Shown: piece by piece, positions 1 to 9,232 of the stretch
Numbering within the stretch: the stretch's first letter is position 1
Layout of the letters: every line of letters begins with the position of its first letter
Assembly (NCBI GenBank): GCA_017829005.1
Contig: JAGAJF010000151.1
Location: forward strand, 1-53,095
Length of the DNA stretch: 53,095 nt
Source: Oscillospiraceae bacterium
GTDB lineage: Bacteria > Bacillota > Clostridia > Oscillospirales > Ruminococcaceae
Direction: 5' to 3'
Notes under the pieces: generated by a model
What the model saw: only the letters and a program-made list of their open reading frames with translations
Database searches by the model: none
Told to the model about the DNA's origin: nothing
Translations under genes and position numbers: made by a program

Positions 1-1
1 G

Positions 2-709
2 TTACCGGAATACAGAGATATATACACCACACGAGAACTTTCTGCTGAGGGTTGGACTATGCTTCTGGAAGAAGTTTTTTCTCCTTTGATAGAAAAAGAA
101 CTCGGAATGAGATATATCGGCAATCGTGTTTGGGCAGATGATTATTCCAACCACCGCCGAAGAGTGCTGAGCTTATTTCTGCATTCGCGCCTTGCAGGAA
201 GCTTTATGTGGGGATGGAATTACGATTTTATACCGAGAGCTTCCGGCGGAAAAGCAGTATATGCGAGAACAGACAAAACTATTTTCACACATTTTTATGA
301 GAATTGTCACTATAATCATAACAGATCGATAGTTAATAAATCAGGAATGTTTTTCGATCGCTGCGCTGTTGATATAGCTGATTATGAAAAGTCTATGCAG
401 AAAAAAGCAGATCAGCATATAAATGCATTCTATACTACACTACCTCTGATAAAGACATTTTATAGCGAAACAAAAACCTATGAACAAACTATCGAAATGA
501 TAGATACCTTATTGGGAAACAGTTATTATGGACTTATTCAGGGAAGTCAGTTATATCTTGCATATTTATTTTTACAACAATATGTTGGTGCCGGAGAAGA
601 TAATGAAAAGCATTTATGCGAAATGTTTGAAAACGAACGCACAAGAGAAAGCTTTCTTAAAAAGTTTTCCAAGATACCAAACGATTATAATTTATGCAAT
701 ATATGCTGA
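2..709 (+). CDS. hypothetical protein, 5'-truncated by window edge
   Basis: The frame is already open at base 2 and runs to a TGA at 707-709, so the gene begins upstream. The first ATG in the window, at 59, has no ribosome binding site and is probably internal. The visible 235 residues are rich in aromatics and Tyr/Asn, with no signal peptide or membrane segment. The stretch WGWNYDFIPRASGGK (about residues 69-83) loosely recalls DUF4304-type proteins, but I cannot confirm that. It ends about 60 bases before the ppk start, with no clear terminator between. Function unknown. Confidence 0.6.
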   Translation, partial: LPEYRDIYTTRELSAEGWTMLLEEVFSPLIEKELGMRYIGNRVWADDYSNHRRRVLSLFLHSRLAGSFMWGWNYDFIPRASGGKAVYARTDKTIFTHFYENCHYNHNRSIVNKSGMFFDRCAVDIADYEKSMQKKADQHINAFYTTLPLIKTFYSETKTYEQTIEMIDTLLGNSYYGLIQGSQLYLAYLFLQQYVGAGEDNEKHLCEMFENERTRESFLKKFSKIPNDYNLCNIC

Positions 710-769
710 TTTGGAAAATACAAATTCCAATTTTTAGTGAAGAAAAATAAAAAAGTGAGGTTAAACAAA

Positions 770-2881
770 ATGACAAGCTGCTACGATAACAGAGAGCTTA
801 GCTGGCTCAAATTCAACGTCAGAGTGCTTGAGGAGGCAAGGGATAAGTCTGTCCCTCTCTGCGAAAGGCTTCTGTTTTCACAGATATTCCAGTCTAATTT
901 AGACGAATTTTTTATGATAAGAGTAGGCTCCCTCTGCGACAGAGTCCTCGTTGACGACAACAAGGAGGACAATAAAACGGGTATGACTCCCGAGGAGCAG
1001 CTCAAAGCCATCTACAAGCGTGTTAAGGAGCTTGTTCCCGTAAAGGACGAGGCATATTTTAATACCATAAAGGAGCTTGAGAAAATTGGCATCGAGCACG
1101 TGAAAATATCCTCCCTCACCGCCGAGGAGGAAGGGTATCTCAGAGCCTATTTCAATTCCGAGATACGTCCCCTTATCTCCCCCCAGGTGGTGGATAAGCG
1201 TCACCCATTCCCGTTTCTCAAAAATAAGGAAATTTACGCCGTTACCCACCTTGAGTCCAAAAACTCCGTCAAGCTGGGAATAATCCCCGCAGGCGGCAGC
1301 TTCCCCCGAATAATCCCCCTGCCCGACAAGAGTCGTTTCAGATTTTTGCTTGCGGAAGATGTGATACTCCACTACTGCGGCAGCGTTTTTGAGAATTACC
1401 GTCTGCTTGACAAGGCACTTATCCGCATAACCCGAAATGCGGATATCAATATGGAAGAGGGGCTTTACGACCACGAGGTAGACCTGAGACAGGTCATGGA
1501 GGAGCTTCTCAAAAAGCGCAAAAAGCTTGCTCCCGTCCGTCTTGAGATATCGGGAGATCTGGGAAAGGAAGCGACGGAATTTCTCTGCCGTCAGCTGGAG
1601 CTTGACAGTCATCAGATATGCGGCTGCACCGCTCCCCTTGATATGAGCTTTGTATTCTCCCTCCGAAACAGGATAGAAAAGGCTCACCCCGAGATGTTCT
1701 TTGAGCCTGTTTCACCCCGTCACAGCGCTTCCATATCACGCAATGTGCCTATGATAAGCCAGATTCTCCGAAGGGATATCCTGCTTTCCTACCCCTATGA
1801 GAGCATACGCCCCTTCATTCAGCTGCTTATCGAAGCAGGAAACGACCCCGATGTAATCTCCATAAAAATAACCCTCTACCGTGTGGCATCAAACTCCAAG
1901 ATAGTTGAGGCTCTCATAAACGCCGCGGAAAACGGCAAGGAGGTTTTCGTCCTTGTGGAGCTGAGAGCCAGATTTGACGAGGAAAATAACATTGAATGGT
2001 CGAAACGTCTCGAAAGAGCGGGCTGTAAGGTAATGTACGGTCCCGAAAATCTGAAGGTGCATTCCAAGCTTATGCTCATCACCCGTAAAAACGGCTCCGA
2101 GCTGCAGCACATCACCCAGATAGGAACAGGCAACTACAATGAAAAGACCTCCGAGCTGTACACCGACCTTTCCCTTATGACCGCCGACCCCGAGATCGGC
2201 GAAGAAGCGGGAACGGTATTCAATGCCCTGTCTATCGGAAATCTTGTGGAAAACACCTCGCATCTTTTAGTGGCACCCCTTTCCCTCCAGAACAAGATAA
2301 TCGACTTTATTGACGTGGAAATTGCCGCTGCAAGGAGCGGAGAAGGTGGATACATCGGCTTAAAGCTCAACTCCCTTACAGATAAGATACTTATCGACAA
2401 GCTTATCGAAGCAAGCTGTGCAGGCGTTAAGATAGAAATGGTTATCCGAGGAATATGCTGTCTTGTTGCAGGCGTTCCGGGTATGACGGAAAATATCACC
2501 GTCAGAAGCATTGTGGGCAGATATCTTGAGCATTCGAGGATATACATATTCGGTAAGGACAACAAGCAGCGGATATATATTTCCTCTGCAGACTTTATGA
2601 CCCGAAACACCCTGAGACGTGTAGAGGTAGCCGCACCCGTAAATTCTCCCGAGCTTAGAAAAAGGGTACTCCACATATTTGATATAATGCTTCGTGACAA
2701 CGTCAAGGCAAGGATACAGCTTCCCGACGGAAGCTACGAGAGGATATCTCCTGCCGAGGGAGAAGAACCTCTTACCGCCCAGCAGTATTTCATTGACGAG
2801 GCAGCCGAAGCTGCAGCTTCGGCTGCTCTGAAAAAGCCTGTTAAGGTGAAGGTGAGACGGCGTAAGAAGGTCGGAAGGTAA
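770..2881 (+). CDS. ppk1: polyphosphate kinase 1
   Basis: Transfers the gamma-phosphate of ATP to inorganic polyphosphate. The 703-residue length and order match PPK1: an N-terminal helical domain (LLFSQIFQSNLDEFF), a head domain with HPFPFLKNK, then two phospholipase-D-like C domains. His431 (in KVHSKL) and His588 (in YLEHSRIYIF) are spaced exactly like E. coli His435 and His592, the phosphorylated and general acid/base histidines. I chose ATG 770 over the upstream in-frame GTG 737 because GTGAGG at 755-760 lies 9 bases before 770 and the extra residues are only lysine-rich. The tail is basic (KVKVRRRKK). Apparently monocistronic, with a terminator 50 bases downstream. Confidence 0.95.
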   Translation: MTSCYDNRELSWLKFNVRVLEEARDKSVPLCERLLFSQIFQSNLDEFFMIRVGSLCDRVLVDDNKEDNKTGMTPEEQLKAIYKRVKELVPVKDEAYFNTIKELEKIGIEHVKISSLTAEEEGYLRAYFNSEIRPLISPQVVDKRHPFPFLKNKEIYAVTHLESKNSVKLGIIPAGGSFPRIIPLPDKSRFRFLLAEDVILHYCGSVFENYRLLDKALIRITRNADINMEEGLYDHEVDLRQVMEELLKKRKKLAPVRLEISGDLGKEATEFLCRQLELDSHQICGCTAPLDMSFVFSLRNRIEKAHPEMFFEPVSPRHSASISRNVPMISQILRRDILLSYPYESIRPFIQLLIEAGNDPDVISIKITLYRVASNSKIVEALINAAENGKEVFVLVELRARFDEENNIEWSKRLERAGCKVMYGPENLKVHSKLMLITRKNGSELQHITQIGTGNYNEKTSELYTDLSLMTADPEIGEEAGTVFNALSIGNLVENTSHLLVAPLSLQNKIIDFIDVEIAAARSGEGGYIGLKLNSLTDKILIDKLIEASCAGVKIEMVIRGICCLVAGVPGMTENITVRSIVGRYLEHSRIYIFGKDNKQRIYISSADFMTRNTLRRVEVAAPVNSPELRKRVLHIFDIMLRDNVKARIQLPDGSYERISPAEGEEPLTAQQYFIDEAAEAAASAALKKPVKVKVRRRKKVGR

Positions 2882-2932
2882 TTTTGATTTTCAGTTCCAA
2901 TTGAAATAATGCACGTTTTAAAAGTATGACAT

Positions 2933-2964
2933 AAAAAAGCACCCTGTTCCCAAGGTGCTTTTTT
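2933..2964. terminator. bidirectional intrinsic terminator
   Basis: Perfect 11-bp inverted repeat (2933-2943 with 2954-2964; AAAAAAGCACC/GGTGCTTTTTT) around a 10-base loop. The A tract on one side and T tract on the other let it serve both ppk1 and the leftward gene ending at 2967. Confidence 0.9.
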
Positions 2965-2966
2965 AT

Positions 2967-3221
2967 TCAGCTTTCAAAAACGATAGTATTTCCTTTTGCT
3001 TTAAAATTAACCGGAATGTCACCGTGTATCATTATCCAGGGCATTCCGCCATTTCCGAAACAATTACGTGTCTTTTCAACCACAAAGTCAGAGGTGGAAA
3101 AAAGCCTCTGCTCCGAATCGATTATTTTCAGTATTTTTGAATCAAGGAAGTTTCCGTTATATTCGGAACAATCTAATACAGTATCGTTTCCGATTTTTGT
3201 TGCATTAAGTATCATACACAT
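2967..3221 (-). CDS. small hypothetical protein, second gene of cassette
   Basis: An 84-residue protein of unknown function, rich in Ile, Asn and Asp, with no membrane segment. An AAGGAG element 8 bases upstream favours ATG at 3221 over the overlapping GTG/ATG codons at 3230 and 3227. It follows the gene at 3227-3688 with only 5 bases between stop and start, so the two are probably co-transcribed from the promoter at 3708-3736. A toxin-immunity or enzyme-inhibitor pairing is a guess from layout only. Confidence 0.6.
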   Translation of the reverse strand: MCMILNATKIGNDTVLDCSEYNGNFLDSKILKIIDSEQRLFSTSDFVVEKTRNCFGNGGMPWIMIHGDIPVNFKAKGNTIVFES

Positions 3222-3226
3222 GATCA

Positions 3227-3688
3227 TCACTCCTTGAAAATATATAGATCATTTTTTACATCTTTAAGCTTAATGTCATTATTTTTAAGTCTGGAAACTG
3301 CGTCACGGTATAAGGTCATTCGTTCGGAATAACTCAGACCCGAAGTGAATTTTGCTGCTCTGATGCTGGCTTGTGCTTCTTCAAGCACTTCGTCAGGGTG
3401 TGTTTTCCCGGCTAATGCAGCCTTTCGGTGTCCGATCAGCTCATGAGCTATTGCTCCGTGCATTGAAATATTGCTGTTTGCATTTTTCTGACGTTCGCTT
3501 GACGGAAAAACATCAGTACCTATCCTGAGCAGATCAAAAGAACAGCCATAGCCTGTGCAGTCATAATCAACATAATAAATTCTCTCCTCGGGCATACCCA
3601 AAGAAACTGCATATTGTTTTACTTCAGCAAATTGCTCTTCTGTCAGCGGCACTTCATTTCTTCTCCCGCCGGTGTTTACTTTCAGCAT
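3227..3688 (-). CDS. hypothetical protein with HELIGH motif
   Basis: A 153-residue soluble protein, start chosen at ATG 3688 because an AAAGGTGG element lies upstream; an in-frame ATG further up would lie on the -10 box. The centre carries HGAIAHELIGHRKA, with two histidines and a glutamate as in metal-dependent hydrolases, but the spacing is H-E-x3-H, not the classic H-E-x2-H. The C-terminus is helical and charged. I do not recognise the family. It is the first gene of a two-gene cassette between ppk1 and the rRNA methyltransferase, pointing away from the latter. A toxin-like enzyme is possible but unproven. Confidence 0.6.
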   Translation of the reverse strand: MLKVNTGGRRNEVPLTEEQFAEVKQYAVSLGMPEERIYYVDYDCTGYGCSFDLLRIGTDVFPSSERQKNANSNISMHGAIAHELIGHRKAALAGKTHPDEVLEEAQASIRAAKFTSGLSYSERMTLYRDAVSRLKNNDIKLKDVKNDLYIFKE

Positions 3689-3707
3689 TCTGTCACTTCC
3701 CACCTTT

Positions 3708-3736
3708 ATCATACCACTCCCGCCGCCGTTTGTCAA
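3708..3736 (-). promoter_or_regulatory. sigma-70-type promoter of the HELIGH cassette
   Basis: On the minus strand: TTGACA (3731-3736), a 17-base spacer, TATGAT (3708-3713) with an extended TGG. About 45 bases including the ribosome binding site resemble the promoter at 13658-13685. Confidence 0.85.
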
Positions 3737-3814
3737 GCCCTGCCGCTACAGCTTTTGCGTTATATTGCCATACAATCGCCCCCGTGATAAGCGGTATTTT
3801 TGTTAATATCCCTA

Positions 3815-3843
3815 TTGAAAAACCACAGCGTATGATGTATAAT
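3815..3843 (+). promoter_or_regulatory. promoter of rlmB-like gene
   Basis: TTGAAA (3815-3820), 17-base spacer, TATAAT (3838-3843), 64 bases before the start codon. Confidence 0.8.
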
Positions 3844-3906
3844 ATATTAGTATAGGAAAATATGCTTATTTGCCGCAGACTTCCTGCGGCGGATCGGAGA
3901 TAATTT

Positions 3907-4785
3907 ATGGCATATCAGCGTTTTGATAAAAATAAAGGAAGAAGCGGCGGCAGGAAGGACTTTTCCAAGCCCAAAAGCTTCACAAAGCCCGAAAGGAGCT
4001 TTGACACACCCGAAAGAAACCTTCCCGACGCTGCCGACAGAGAAGAGACTGCAGGTCTTATTGTTGGCAGGAACCCCGTTATGGAGGCTCTCAAATCGGG
4101 CAAGGCTATCGACACCATCTATGTCAACAGCGAGGCAGGGGGCAGCATTGGTGCTATCACCCGTATCGCCAGAGAAAAGGGCATTGTTATAAAAAATGTC
4201 AGCGATCAGAAGCTCACTCAGATGTGCGCAGGAGCATCTCATCAGGGCATAATCGCCTCGGGAGCCTGTGCGGAGTACGTTTCCGTTGAGGACATTCTGA
4301 ACATTTCAAAGAAAAAGGGCAAGGCTCCCTTTATCATAATCTGCGACGAGATCGAGGACCCTCACAATCTTGGCGCAATAATCCGTACCGCCGAGACCGC
4401 AGGCGCAGACGGGGTGATAATTCCCAAGCGCAGGAGTGCGTCACTTAACGCAACCGTTTACAAGACCTCCGCAGGAGCCGCCAGCTGGCTCCCCGTTGCG
4501 AGGGTGGCAAATCTGGGTGCGGCAATGGACGAGCTCAAGAAAAACGGCGTGTGGATATACGGCACCGATGCGTCGGGCAGCGACTACACCGAGGCTGACT
4601 TTACGGGTCCTGCCGCATTCGTCATCGGCTCTGAAGGCTTCGGCATAGGCAGGCTTGTAAAGGACAAGTGCGATTTTCTTGTAAGGCTCCCTATGTTTGG
4701 AAAGATAACATCTCTCAACGCCTCTGTTGCCGCAGGAATTTTTATGTACGAAGCGGTAAGGCAGAGAACGGCGGCAGGAAAGTAA
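3907..4785 (+). CDS. rlmB: TrmH/SpoU-family 23S rRNA (guanosine-2'-O)-methyltransferase
   Basis: Uses S-adenosylmethionine to methylate a ribose 2'-OH, in the RlmB family on the 23S rRNA G2251 equivalent. Residues 1-45 are a basic, glycine-rich tail. The substrate-binding domain starts at IVGRNPVMEAL. The SPOUT catalytic domain shows motif 1 DPHNLGAIIRTAETAG (about 151-166, with its Asn and Arg), motif 2 FVIGSEGFGIG (about 238-248) and motif 3 ITSLNASVAAGIF (about 267-279). The GGAGAT site before ATG 3907 fixes the start. The exact rRNA target is inferred from the family. Confidence 0.9.
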   Translation: MAYQRFDKNKGRSGGRKDFSKPKSFTKPERSFDTPERNLPDAADREETAGLIVGRNPVMEALKSGKAIDTIYVNSEAGGSIGAITRIAREKGIVIKNVSDQKLTQMCAGASHQGIIASGACAEYVSVEDILNISKKKGKAPFIIICDEIEDPHNLGAIIRTAETAGADGVIIPKRRSASLNATVYKTSAGAASWLPVARVANLGAAMDELKKNGVWIYGTDASGSDYTEADFTGPAAFVIGSEGFGIGRLVKDKCDFLVRLPMFGKITSLNASVAAGIFMYEAVRQRTAAGK

Positions 4786-4867
4786 GCCGTCACGCCGAAA
4801 ACGAACAGAGCTTTGTTAAAATAACACTTGCACCGGCAAAGCTCCCGAGAAAGGCAGGGTAATAAAT

Positions 4868-7864
4868 TTGTCTGATAAATTTTCCCTTGACGAAATACTG
4901 AACGAATACTCGGGCAGCGGCAGCGGTTCATCGGGTCAGTCCTTAGACGATATCCTGAACAGCTATCCCGCTACCAAAAATTACGAGGATTCGGGGCTTG
5001 CAGAGATCTTTGACAGCAGAAGCTCCACAACCGATATAGATCTGAGCGGAATAAACATCTCAATGCCGGGAGACTACCCCTCTCCCGAGGAGATAAGAAA
5101 GAAAAACGCTCCCGTATCCGTCCACGATATCCCCGAGGAACAGCTCACCGAGGAAGAACGGATAAAGAAAAGCAAGCAGATAGACTATGAGATCATAAGC
5201 GGCGATTACGACCGCAAATATATGCCCGACGAGCTTAAAACCGAAGCGGAGCTGAAAGCGGAGGGAAAGGTCTCTGCCGATGAAGAGCGCTCCGAAAAGG
5301 ACAGGGCTTCAAAGAAAAAGGTGAAGGTAAAGCCTGCAAAGAAGAAATTCGGGCTTGACCTTGCCGACGGTCTCAAGGGAGTACATTCCTTTGAGGACGA
5401 TGATTTCGATAAAAAATACGGCAGCGCTCCCTTGTTCACCGCCGCCGACCGCGACGAGCTTATCGGCGAAGAGGAGCATGAAATACCCTTTGAAATTAAG
5501 CCTCCTGTGGGCTCCAGCTTGTCGGAAAAGCTTGAAAGAGAAGCGGAATTTGCCGAGAAATACAATGACGTACCCTCTTCTGCTCCGAAGCACGAGCATA
5601 AGGTCAGACCCGAAAAGGTAACGCCAAAGCGTGAGGGCGGGGCATATCCTCTTCCCGAGCATAAAAACGACCCATTTGACAAATACGCTGCAATAGACGA
5701 CCTTGACAGTATTCTCGGTCAGTACGAAAAGATAGAGCAGCCTATGACCCTGAAACGTTCGGATACCTCTCCCCTTAAAGGCTTTACGGATATTTTCAAC
5801 AAGCTTATGGCAAAGGAAGAGGCAAACGGCGAAGGCTCCGAGCTTCTTGAGGACAGCAGGAAGATAAAGCGCTCCGAGGGGGCTATCGAGAGGAAAAAGA
5901 TATCCGATATCGGTCTTGATCTTTCCGACAAGATGATACAGGACACCTCTCAGATAAACACCGACAAAACAAGCGCAGAGCTTGAAAAGCTGAACGCTCT
6001 CAAGGAGCGCAGAAGCAAGAAGATAAAGGATTTCGTCCTTGTGGGGGACGAGGAGGAAAATACTCCCGACGAAGCGGCTCAGTCTGAAGAAGCCGAGGAG
6101 CTTGAGGACTTTGAGAGCCTTGAGGACGCTCCCGATATCCAGAACCACATTGCAGGGCAGAAAAGCAAGCTTGTTTTCAGACTGATAATACTTTTCGCCT
6201 GCTTTGCAGTCACCACATATATGGCTGTGGCAAATGATTTCAAGCTGCCCATTCTCGACTCCTTATCCCTTATCGACAAGAGGAGCCAGACCGATGTTTT
6301 CCTGTTCATAAACAGCGTTATCGGCGTGGTTGCGGGCTTTGTGGCATCCCAGACCATCTCCGGGGGAATATCAAAGCTGCTGTCCGGCAAGGCTGACTGC
6401 GATTCCCTGTCGGCAATGGCGCTGATATCAAGCCTTCTTACATCAATGATATCCCTTGCGGACTCAAATATGGTGCGCGGCAGCTTTGTATATATCTACA
6501 CCCCCGTTGCCATCGGCGCACTTATATTCAACACCATAGGCAAGCTGCTGATAATTAACCGTACACAGCGAAGCTTTTCCTTCATTTCGGGAGATAATGA
6601 CAGGTATGCCCTGTTTGTATTGAACGATGAGGAAAAGGCTCAGAATTTCACCCGCGGCTCCCTGTCGGATTTTCCCGTTCTTGCAGGTATGCAGAAGACC
6701 GAGGTCATCACCGATTTCCTCAAGACCTCCTATGCAGGGGACAGCACCGACCGCTTCTGCAAAATGGTCTCACCCATTATCGCCATAGCGGGACTTGTCC
6801 TCGGAGTTCTGGCAGGACTGCTCTCAAGAGCCGAGCATGGCACAATGGGCGCATTCTGCGTGGGACTTTCCACATTTTCCGCCTGCGCCTCCATCTGCTC
6901 CTGCTTCGGAATGATGCTGGTGGTAAATCTGCCCATGGAGAAGGCTTCGGCAAAGTACGGCGCAAAGCAGGGCGCCATAATCGGATTTGACAGCATTGAC
7001 GAATTCGGCGACGTAAACAGCGTAATGATAGACGCCGCTGCCCTCTTCCCTCCGGGAAGCATTATCCTGAGAAACATCAAGTCCTTCCCCGACTCAAGCA
7101 TTGACGAGGCGATAGTTGAGGCAGCAAGCCTTACCAGCCAGTCGGGAAGCATTCTCAGGAATATGTTCTACGATATAATCGTGGGCAAAACGGAAATGCT
7201 GGAGCCTGTGGAAAGCTACATTTACGAGGACTCAATGGGTCTTTGCGGCTGGATAAACAACAAGCGAGTGCTTCTCGGAAACAGAGAGCTTATGCAGAAC
7301 CACAGCATCGAGGGACTGCCCTCCATCGCCAAGGAAAGCGAATATACCGACGGTGACAAGATAGCGGTCTATCTCTCCATTTCGGGACAGCTTTCGGCAA
7401 TGTTCATCATTGAGCTTACCCCCTCTTATCAGATAAAATCCGCACTCAAGGAGCTTGAGAAAGGTGGCGTGGCAGTAATGCTCCGCTCGGTGGACTCAAT
7501 GCTCTCGGTAAGCAGGCTTTCGGAAATGTTCGAGGTAACTCCTGCACTTTTCAAGCTTATCCCATTCAGACTTCACCCCGATTTTGAAAAGACCACCGAG
7601 TACGCCGCAAGACGGCCTGCCACTCTTGTATGCTCGGGAAGATTTGCCTCCTTTGCCCAGCTTATTTTAGGCGCAAACAGGCTGAGGGGCACCATTTCCG
7701 CGGGCATTGCAATGCAGGCGGCGGAGATACTTCTCGGAATACTTCTCACCCTTGCTCTTGTGCTGCTGCGCTCAATGGCAGAGCTTACGGTAACGAATAT
7801 CCTGCTTTACAATTTTGTTTTCGTAATGCTTTATTTTCTTTTCCAGGCATTCAGAAAGGTATAA
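4868..7864 (+). CDS. large membrane protein resembling a catalytically dead P-type ATPase
   Basis: A 998-residue protein from a TTG start at 4868 after AGGCAGGG. Residues 1-430 are charged and probably disordered, with two SLDEILN/SLDDILN repeats near the start and KKKVKVKPAKKK-type basic clusters. About eight hydrophobic segments follow in a 6+2 pattern (near 435-456, 470-495, 505-525, 535-560, 633-655, 660-690, then 946-967 and 977-995), matching P1B-type ATPase topology. The soluble part between looks like P and N domains (for example WINNKRVLLGNRELM). Where the DKTGT phosphorylation motif belongs, the sequence reads DAAAL, starting at Asp722. No cysteine metal motif (CPC) is seen. Probably a non-transporting structural or regulatory protein; role unknown. 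Confidence 0.7.
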   Translation: MSDKFSLDEILNEYSGSGSGSSGQSLDDILNSYPATKNYEDSGLAEIFDSRSSTTDIDLSGINISMPGDYPSPEEIRKKNAPVSVHDIPEEQLTEEERIKKSKQIDYEIISGDYDRKYMPDELKTEAELKAEGKVSADEERSEKDRASKKKVKVKPAKKKFGLDLADGLKGVHSFEDDDFDKKYGSAPLFTAADRDELIGEEEHEIPFEIKPPVGSSLSEKLEREAEFAEKYNDVPSSAPKHEHKVRPEKVTPKREGGAYPLPEHKNDPFDKYAAIDDLDSILGQYEKIEQPMTLKRSDTSPLKGFTDIFNKLMAKEEANGEGSELLEDSRKIKRSEGAIERKKISDIGLDLSDKMIQDTSQINTDKTSAELEKLNALKERRSKKIKDFVLVGDEEENTPDEAAQSEEAEELEDFESLEDAPDIQNHIAGQKSKLVFRLIILFACFAVTTYMAVANDFKLPILDSLSLIDKRSQTDVFLFINSVIGVVAGFVASQTISGGISKLLSGKADCDSLSAMALISSLLTSMISLADSNMVRGSFVYIYTPVAIGALIFNTIGKLLIINRTQRSFSFISGDNDRYALFVLNDEEKAQNFTRGSLSDFPVLAGMQKTEVITDFLKTSYAGDSTDRFCKMVSPIIAIAGLVLGVLAGLLSRAEHGTMGAFCVGLSTFSACASICSCFGMMLVVNLPMEKASAKYGAKQGAIIGFDSIDEFGDVNSVMIDAAALFPPGSIILRNIKSFPDSSIDEAIVEAASLTSQSGSILRNMFYDIIVGKTEMLEPVESYIYEDSMGLCGWINNKRVLLGNRELMQNHSIEGLPSIAKESEYTDGDKIAVYLSISGQLSAMFIIELTPSYQIKSALKELEKGGVAVMLRSVDSMLSVSRLSEMFEVTPALFKLIPFRLHPDFEKTTEYAARRPATLVCSGRFASFAQLILGANRLRGTISAGIAMQAAEILLGILLTLALVLLRSMAELTVTNILLYNFVFVMLYFLFQAFRKV

Positions 7865-7869
7865 TTATA

Positions 7870-7902
7870 ACGGAGCTGCTTTGATTCGGCAGCTCCGTTT
7901 TT
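7870..7902 (+). terminator. intrinsic terminator
   Basis: Perfect 10-bp stem (7870-7879 with 7889-7898, ACGGAGCTGC/GCAGCTCCGT) followed by a T run, just after the preceding stop codon. Confidence 0.9.
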
Positions 7903-7940
7903 GAATTTAAAACCATTTTCTTAATAAAATATTTTTTCTC

Positions 7941-7969
7941 TTGCCGAGAGCCCTGAAATGTGATATAAT
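7941..7969 (+). promoter_or_regulatory. promoter of hisC
   Basis: TTGCCG (7941-7946), 17-base spacer, TATAAT (7964-7969), 34 bases before the hisC start. Confidence 0.85.
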
Positions 7970-8002
7970 ATTTACAGTTTTTTCTGAAAGGAAGTTTACT
8001 TT

Positions 8003-9058
8003 ATGGGTAACTGGAAAGATAATCTTATTGACATAGCCCCCTATGTGGCAGGGGAGCAGCCTAAAAAGGCGGATTTTATAAAGCTCAATGCCAACGAAAA
8101 TCCCTATCCCCCATCTCCTAAGGTAATTGAGGCAATCAACAGCTTTAAGGCTGCGGGGCTGAACAAATACCCCGACGCAGACGCAACGCCCCTTGTGAGA
8201 GCAGTTGCGGAGAGGGCAGGACTTTCCGAGGAAAATGTTTTCATCGGAAACGGCTCGGACGATGTGCTTGCTCTTTGTTTCAGAGCCTTTTTCAATTCGG
8301 GCAAGCCTGTGATTTATCCCGATATCACATATTCATTTTATCCCGTATGGTGTAGTATGCTGAAAATCCCCTATGAGCTTATTCCAGTTGACGAGGATTT
8401 TAACATCAGAGCCGAGGACTACAAGCGTGAAAATGGCGGCGTTATCATCTGCAACCCCAATGCTCCCACAAGCATCGGCAGAGACCTTGACTTTATGCGC
8501 GAGATACTTGACGCAAATCCTGACAGCGTTGTTATCTCCGACGAGGCATATGTGGATTTCGGCGGCGTTTCCGCACTTCCTCTTTTAAAGGAATATCCCA
8601 ATCTTGCGGTGGTGCAGACCTTCTCCAAATCACGCTCTATGGCGGGTATGAGAATTGGCTGCTGCTTCGGCGGAAAGGACATTATCGGCGCTCTCAGGGC
8701 GGCTAAGGACTCCTACAATTCTTATCCCGTTGACAGCGTTGCCATTGCCGCAGGCTGTGCTTCAATTGCGGACGAGGAGTATTTCAAGGAAACCATCGGC
8801 AGGATAATCAAAACCAGAGACAGACTTACCGCCGAGCTTCGGAAAATGGGCTTTGATGTCAAGGACAGCAGCACCAATTTCCTTTTTTCCTCTCACCCTA
8901 AATACAGGGCGGCGGATATCAGCGCATTCCTTAAAACCAAGGACATTTACGTGCGATTTTTCAACAAGCCCAGAATAGACGATCATCTGAGGATAACTAT
9001 CGGTACAGAAGAGGAGATAGACGCTCTTATCGGGGCTTTGAAGGAGTACATAAAATAA
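8003..9058 (+). CDS. hisC: histidinol-phosphate aminotransferase
   Basis: PLP-dependent class I/II aminotransferase of 351 residues converting imidazole-acetol phosphate to histidinol phosphate. Family marks: NANENPYPPSP near the N-terminus, GNGSDDVL (cofactor phosphate contact), CNPNAPTS, DEAYVDF, and the Schiff-base lysine Lys209 in TFSKSRSMAGMR. AAAGGAAG before ATG 8003 sets the start. No other his genes are near, so a related aminotransferase role (such as CobD-like or aromatic) cannot be excluded from sequence alone. Its last 19 codons are repeated at 9903-9964 beyond an inserted segment. Confidence 0.88.
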   Translation: MGNWKDNLIDIAPYVAGEQPKKADFIKLNANENPYPPSPKVIEAINSFKAAGLNKYPDADATPLVRAVAERAGLSEENVFIGNGSDDVLALCFRAFFNSGKPVIYPDITYSFYPVWCSMLKIPYELIPVDEDFNIRAEDYKRENGGVIICNPNAPTSIGRDLDFMREILDANPDSVVISDEAYVDFGGVSALPLLKEYPNLAVVQTFSKSRSMAGMRIGCCFGGKDIIGALRAAKDSYNSYPVDSVAIAAGCASIADEEYFKETIGRIIKTRDRLTAELRKMGFDVKDSSTNFLFSSHPKYRAADISAFLKTKDIYVRFFNKPRIDDHLRITIGTEEEIDALIGALKEYIK

Positions 9059-9063
9059 AAATG
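9002..9063 (+). repeat. direct repeat copy 1: hisC 3' end
   Basis: 62 bases covering the last hisC codons, the stop and the following AAAAATG. It matches 9903-9964 with 5 mismatches; together the copies bracket an 839-base insert. Confidence 0.9.
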
Positions 9064-9232
9064 GCAGCTATATTTATGTGTAGTATGCATTGATATAGTG
9101 ATAGAGATAAAAAAACAAAATTCTAAAAATGAGACGATTGCAATTATTTTAGATTTTTCCTGTTCGTTAACAGATGAAAACAAAGCATCATGTATGAAAG
9201 GAAGTCGGACAAATTGTCTGATGGAATAATGT

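Noticed and set aside
899-1687. 262-codon minus-strand ORF inside ppk1
   Set aside because: Shadow of ppk1; no ribosome binding site and no recognisable domain.
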